Below, piece by piece: positions 59,110 through 64,000 of a DNA stretch of 64,000 bases. This DNA comes from Monodelphis domestica (Eukaryota; Chordata; Mammalia; Didelphimorphia; Didelphidae), in the NCBI RefSeq assembly GCF_027887165.1, contig NC_077228.1, positions 422,237,207 through 422,301,206 on the forward strand, given 5' to 3'. Below the pieces are notes generated by a model, which saw only the letters and a program-made list of their open reading frames with translations, was not told the DNA's origin and did no database searches. How positions within the stretch are numbered: the first letter of the stretch is position 1; every line of letters begins with the position of its first letter. A program made the position numbers and the translations under genes.

Positions 59110-59300
59110 TTGCAATTATATAGGGCTTTCTTGATTACAAAGCACTTTAGATTTGTGAAATATATCTCATTTGAGCCTCAAGCAATCATGGGAAATATTA
59201 TATCTCTGTTCAACAGAATAGGAAACCGAAACTTGGGAAGCTTAAAAGCTTTGCTCACAATCACAAGGTCAAGAAGTGGGGGAGTTGGTTTCCAAATCCA
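59110..59300 (+). mobile_element. MIR-like SINE
   Basis: 'TTACAAAGCACTTTAGATTTGTGAAATATATCTCATTTGAGCCTC' then 'CAGAATAGGAAACCGAAACTTGGGAAG..AAAGCTTTGCTCACAATCACAAGG'. Confidence 0.65.
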
Positions 59301-59639
59301 GATCTTCTTATTTCAAATTTTGTATACTTTACAATATAGCGTGGTGGAAGAGTTTTCTTAGCTTATGGGAAATGACTACTCAAAGTAAAAATATTCTTTT
59401 GCTTTCCAAAACGAATCATCAAGGAATCCTGTTCATTAGTCATAGGTCATAGGATTTGGAGCTGAAAGAGATCAATGAATCCAGTGGTTATCAAAGTGTG
59501 ATTCAACTCTCTTTTTGTTTATATTTGATCTCTGGTGCTTAGCAAAGTGCCTAGCACTTAGTAAGCACTTAGTAAATACTTCTTGCCTGCCTTTCTATTT
59601 AGAAGAGAGGAAACACAATGGTAAAAGGTCTTGAATTCA

Positions 59640-59965
59640 CACCATAGAATGACTGGTTGAATGAAGTAGAGATATTTAGCTTGGAAATGATTCCAAGGAT
59701 TTGATGACTACCTTTAAGTATTTGAAGGGCTGTCACTAGAGGAGCAATTTATTTATTCTGTTTGACCCCAGAGACTTAGAATCAATGGCATAAGTTATAG
59801 GGGAAAATTTAGGTTTGATGCAAGAAAAAAACTTTCTAAATATTAGATCTTCCTCTAAAAGTGACATGGATGACTTTGAAAGATATTGCATTTTCTACTA
59901 TTAGAGGTCTTCAAGGAAAGACTGGACAGCAACTTGCCAGGTATATTAGAGTAGAGATTCTTTTT
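59640..59965 (+). mobile_element. CR1/L3-type LINE 3' end
   Basis: 'GAAGGGCTGTCACTAGAGGAGCAATTTATTTATTCTGTTTGACCCCAGAG', 'GGGGAAAATTTAGGTTTGATGCAAG', 'GGTCTTCAAGGAAAGACTGGACAGCAACTTGCCAGG' are the CR1/L3 3' blocks in order. Confidence 0.7.
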
Positions 59966-61780
59966 ACATTTTTATATTTTGTAGCCACTAAGGTTTTTTT
60001 ACCAACATGAAGTTTTCTGATTGTGGTTCTGTAAAGGGCCACCAAACCATCTTATCTAGTACCACTTGGTTCTTCTGTTGGGGAGTCCTTAATATTCTTC
60101 TTTGGTGGCACTCAGCCATCCATGGCATGGGTTGGCCCACTCTTATGTTCAAGTAAATCACATTCTAGGTGATTTTAATTCAATTCCAAATGGGCATGAT
60201 TAAATTTAAGGAGCCAAGAATAACAATCTAGAAAATATTACTTACAAAAGACTGTTCTTCCTAAAAGTATTATCTATTCTCTGTGGAACACTGCCTGAAT
60301 CATTTATATGGTGTATTTTTCCTCTCTTCCAGGGAGTTAAGTACAGAAGAATCCAAATTTTGCTGGTAGAACTCATGTTATTTTACCTTTAAAAAAAACC
60401 AGGATATAAAAATACCAGTTACAGTGATATGATGCAATTGATCCCATATGATTACTAGTGTTCTGATGTATAATAGATGTTTGAAATCACATAAAAAAGG
60501 GAAAGAACCACAGTACATACCTAGCAGTGGTACTGGGTAGTGGTGGTGGTTTGCTGAGAAAATGAGTAGGAGTTGTTAGTCATCCTTATTTGTCCTTATT
60601 CTTATTTGTAGGGATTGGATCTATCTTTCCTAGCTTTACCCTGGTCTCTCCTCCACTGTCATGGCTTTTTTCTCTAGCTTCTCCTCTGGAAAAATGCTTT
60701 TCCTTTCAAAATGACTACAGGAAGATAATTAGATGGAAAAATGACTAAGCTGCCATCTTTCATATCAGTCCCAGTGCACCACAGACTCTTCCCACTGGAA
60801 CTGATGACTCATTTTGTCTAGAAATATCTAGCCCTATTTTTTTTGGGGGGGGGTCTGGGTAGTTGTAAAATGGACTCATGTTCCTCTTCTATTATCTTTG
60901 CTACGTTTCAGTAACAAAAAAAAAATCAGAAATAGAATGGTTAGCCTTCTTTACTTTAGGAAGAATTTTTTTTTTCAAGAGAAACAAAGAAAATAAGCTC
61001 TTAGGAAATTCAGAAATCAATCTTCTAAAAGGACAAAGGAGAATGAGGAATTACCAGTATTGGTTTCAGTAATTCATTCTGTTTCAACAAATATATAGTT
61101 TGTCCAGAGAGTGTCCTGTGTCCCAAAGCAACAGCCATTAGTGGTGGATGTTCCAGTCTAGGCCGACCTCTTGTGCTGGTAGGAGTGTCTCCCACCCAAC
61201 TTTTTTTTTCTTCTCAGCTCTATTCTACCCCTTCCCTAACGATGGGAGGGACTGGCTTGTCTGTTGAATTCTTTCTGTCAGTCCAGGGTCAGAACTAATT
61301 CTGTAAGGTTCAAAGAAAGGAACTCTGGAGGATTTCTATACTAACCAGTAGACCTCCAATTCCAGCATCCTTATCTCCTTGGGAACCCCAAAGGACACTA
61401 CACAGAGTCCACATAGAAGAACAGAGGAAGTGGATGATAACAAGAAGTAAAAATGATATAATTGCAAGAGGGTATTTATAGCATTTCACAATGCAGGCAC
61501 AGATGTCTTTTTTTCTGTTTCTTACCAAGACAATAATTAATATCCTTTGTTTTTACATCACTTTTATTTCTGAATGTCTTCACTTCCTATTACCCTGCCT
61601 AGAGAGCCATTCCTTTTAATAAAGTATTAAAAAAAGAAAGAAGGAAAATATCACTGAGTCAAAACCAGCAAACATTTCAGGTATGTCAGATAGTATATGC
61701 AATATCCATATTCATCACATTCCATGTCTACAAAGAAGAGAAGGAACCTGGTTTTCTCACCTTTTTTAGGACCAAGCTTC
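59966..61780. other. Unassigned intergenic DNA
   Basis: No gene or clear repeat recognised. A T/G homopolymer junction lies at about 60836-60853. Confidence 0.45.
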
Positions 61781-61784
61781 TTGA

Positions 61785-62225
61785 TCATTATAAGTATATA
61801 GTATTCCATTTGGTGCTTTTGATCTTTACATTTATATTCTTGTAGTTATTAAATATATTGTTTTCCTGGTTCTGTTTACTTTATATTATTTCATATTTCT
61901 TCCCATGCTTCTTTGAATTCTTCATAGTCATTTGTTTTGTCTCAGTAATATTCATATGACATACTTTGTTTAGCTATTTCTCATTCATTAACACTTAGTT
62001 TGTTTCCAATTATTTGCGGCCATAAAAAAATACTGCCTTGAACTCTTTGACATATATTAGATCTTTTTTCTGCCTTTCACCTTTGGAATTTATGCAGAGT
62101 AAGAGAATATCTGGGTTGAAGGCCATTGCCATTTTTGCACTTTTTTTAGCATAATTACAAATTGCTTTTCAGAATGACTGAACTTCAGAACCCCTACAAC
62201 ACTGACTATTTACACGAGCTGTTAT
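61785..62225 (-). mobile_element. Old L1 3' relic, antisense
   Basis: 'GTATTCCATTTGGTGC', 'GGTTCTGTTTACTTTATATTATTTCATATTTC', 'TTGTTTCCAATTATTTGCGGCCATAAAAAAATACTGCC', 'GCTTTTCAGAATGACTGAAC' match the antisense L1 3'UTR order seen at 39.3-40.7 kb. Confidence 0.7.
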
Positions 62226-64000
62226 TCTATTGGTCTTATTAAACTCAAAAAAGAGCTTGCTGAATCTTCAGAATTCTATTATTGTCTATTTTTTTTATCA
62301 ATGTAAAGAAATTAGGACAAACAGTACAAACGCTAATATAAAGTATTGCTGAATGTTGATATTTAAGGCACTTAGGCAATTCAACATTGAAGACTATTCT
62401 TTTTCCCTTATAAGAAAAAGTAGCTGTAAATCAAACCACATATTTATTTTTCTTTTTATTGTCTCTACAAGTCTCATGAGATAAAATTAAAAATGAACTA
62501 AAACATGCAAAATTAGCTGGCAAGTGTTTGACTAAGATAAGTTAAAATGCTTCTGCTGAAAATTGAAAAACTGTTATTTCACTGTTAGAACCCAAAATAA
62601 CTTTTGCATGCATGCTTTATTGATGCAAATCCAAATAAAGCATGGTGACTTTAATATAAATGGCACAGAACTAAAACAAATGAATAATTACAGATGTAAA
62701 GAATATTGATTGGAAATTATGGGAGATGGCAAAAGAAACAAAACTGAATGAATGATTATTTCATTCATTGGAAATCAAAAATATTTTTCTCTAATTCTCC
62801 AACTTTTCAACTGTTCAATTTCCTGAGCAGAAATGAAGGGTTAAAAAAATCTTGAGGAAAATACAGTATCTGCCTTCTGCAAACTATGAACACTCAAGGA
62901 AGAATACTTTTCTAGGACTTAAAAGTCATTTCTTGGTTGAAAGTCAGGTAGTTTTAGATGTCTTTTTTACTTGTCAGATAGATAGGCTATTGCCTAACTA
63001 ATTTACCTTTGTAAATTAGAGCTAGGATAAAAGCATTAAATTTCAAGAGGAACATTACAGAACAGCCTAGCAAATGAGTGCTAATGTGAGACAAGTGGGA
63101 AAAGAGTTTGATTTCCTTGCCACCTCAAAATTAAAATGCTGTGAAAAACACAGCTTCAGGGAATGATACTATATCCTCCACTTTCACCCTCATCTGTTTC
63201 ATATTTATATTTATATATAATTTTATATTTATATCTGTATTTATTCATATATTTATATGTATAAATAAATTCAATTTGGATTTCAATAATTTTTATAGAG
63301 AGGCAGTAAACTAAGAGAGTTCATTGTTGAATTTCAAGTATGATTGAAGTGTCAGAGATAAAGACTTTCGGAAGTTTAAAGTAATCAGAATTATTTAGCC
63401 TAGAAAAGGCTAAAGAACTACTTGGATGAACTTCAAATATATAATTATGATAGAAGGTGATGACTATATTTTCTTTATCTCTACTAAAATCAAAAAGAGA
63501 GTAAGCTTAAATTTCAATGTGAAGGATTTGAGTTCATATATTGGTTAAGTAAACTATATAAAATTTCAATATGCTCAATGCTTATCATATATTCATTCTT
63601 CTGCTATTATCCTGTAATATTAAAATCTTTAAATTGGCAAATGGGGAAATCACATTCAAACTTCCCCACCTCCTATTCCCTCTCCTCTATGCTTGATTGG
63701 CCCTTTCCAATCTGGTACCATTCTATTTTCCAGCCTCACTCATACTTAAAAAAAAAACAAACCCAACAACCCTATTCTTTGGTGAGGAGTAGTGGTTCCT
63801 TGCAGAACCAGGGAGTTTTATTTGGGTGGAGTTAGAATGCTTTAGAGTTAGCAATCATTTTTATCCTTATATTTTCAATAAATAATTTATTTTTATATAA
63901 CAAGAGTCTTCTTAGCATTCTTGCTCCTGGCTCTGAAGAGAAGTTCACTTATGAGCTTCACTTCACTTATATAAACTGAAGATACTTTGTAAGCACAGCA
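62226..64000. other. Unassigned AT-rich DNA
   Basis: No gene. A TTATATTTATA-type AT-rich run lies at 63200-63270, and a short CR1/L3-like piece ('TATTTAGCCTAGAAAAGGCTAAAG') at about 63393-63416. Confidence 0.5.

Overview
The window reads as nuclear DNA from a marsupial (metatherian) mammal. It is AT-rich and almost entirely intergenic. It holds many copies of a tRNA/CORE-type SINE with the body found in marsupial genomes, several 3'-truncated L1 copies with a marsupial-type 3' end, very old L2 and L3/CR1 LINEs, hAT remnants, and several solo LTRs of endogenous retroviruses. The species cannot be fixed from the sequence alone.

The only intact protein-coding genes I can support are two copies of SF3B5, which encodes an 86-residue subunit of the SF3b part of the U2 snRNP. 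Both are intronless, lie on the minus strand in head-to-tail order about 18 kb apart (11846-12106 and 30009-30269), and sit in GC/CpG-rich islands. Their proteins are identical. Their coding sequences differ at 13 positions, all silent. Both promoters keep the same layout: ETS-like and ACGTCA sites plus an inverted pair of ZNF143/THAP11-type ACTACAAATCCC motifs. This points to an old DNA-level duplication with both copies under purifying selection, and it is the most interesting thing in the window.

Other gene-derived items are a decayed SLC25A6-like ADP/ATP translocase retrocopy (55102-55982, plus) and a tRNA-Lys(CTT)-like pseudogene (18491-18563, minus).

Layout. 0-9.9 kb: two solo LTRs of one family, a CR1/L3 LINE, an L2 with one LTR inside its 3' tail, and an L1 tail with clean target duplications. 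9.9-12.5 kb: unannotated sequence, then SF3B5 copy 1. 12.5-29.5 kb: repeat-rich intergenic DNA with two interrupted L2 copies, an inverted repeat around a GA tract, and the tRNA-Lys pseudogene. 29.5-30.7 kb: SF3B5 copy 2. 30.7-38.7 kb: L3/CR1 relics and unique AT-rich DNA. 38.7-41.4 kb: a nest of SINE, L1 and LTR. 41.4-49.9 kb: unique DNA, further LTRs and an L1 ORF2-side relic carrying two LTR insertions. 51.3-54.6 kb: an LTR and a gag-like retroviral fossil. 55-64 kb: the SLC25A6 retrocopy, a palindromic element, a 300-bp TTTC microsatellite at a SINE tail, and AT-rich unique DNA.

Repeat family names come from recalled consensus sequences, not from a search, and most repeat borders are approximate unless a target-site duplication is given.
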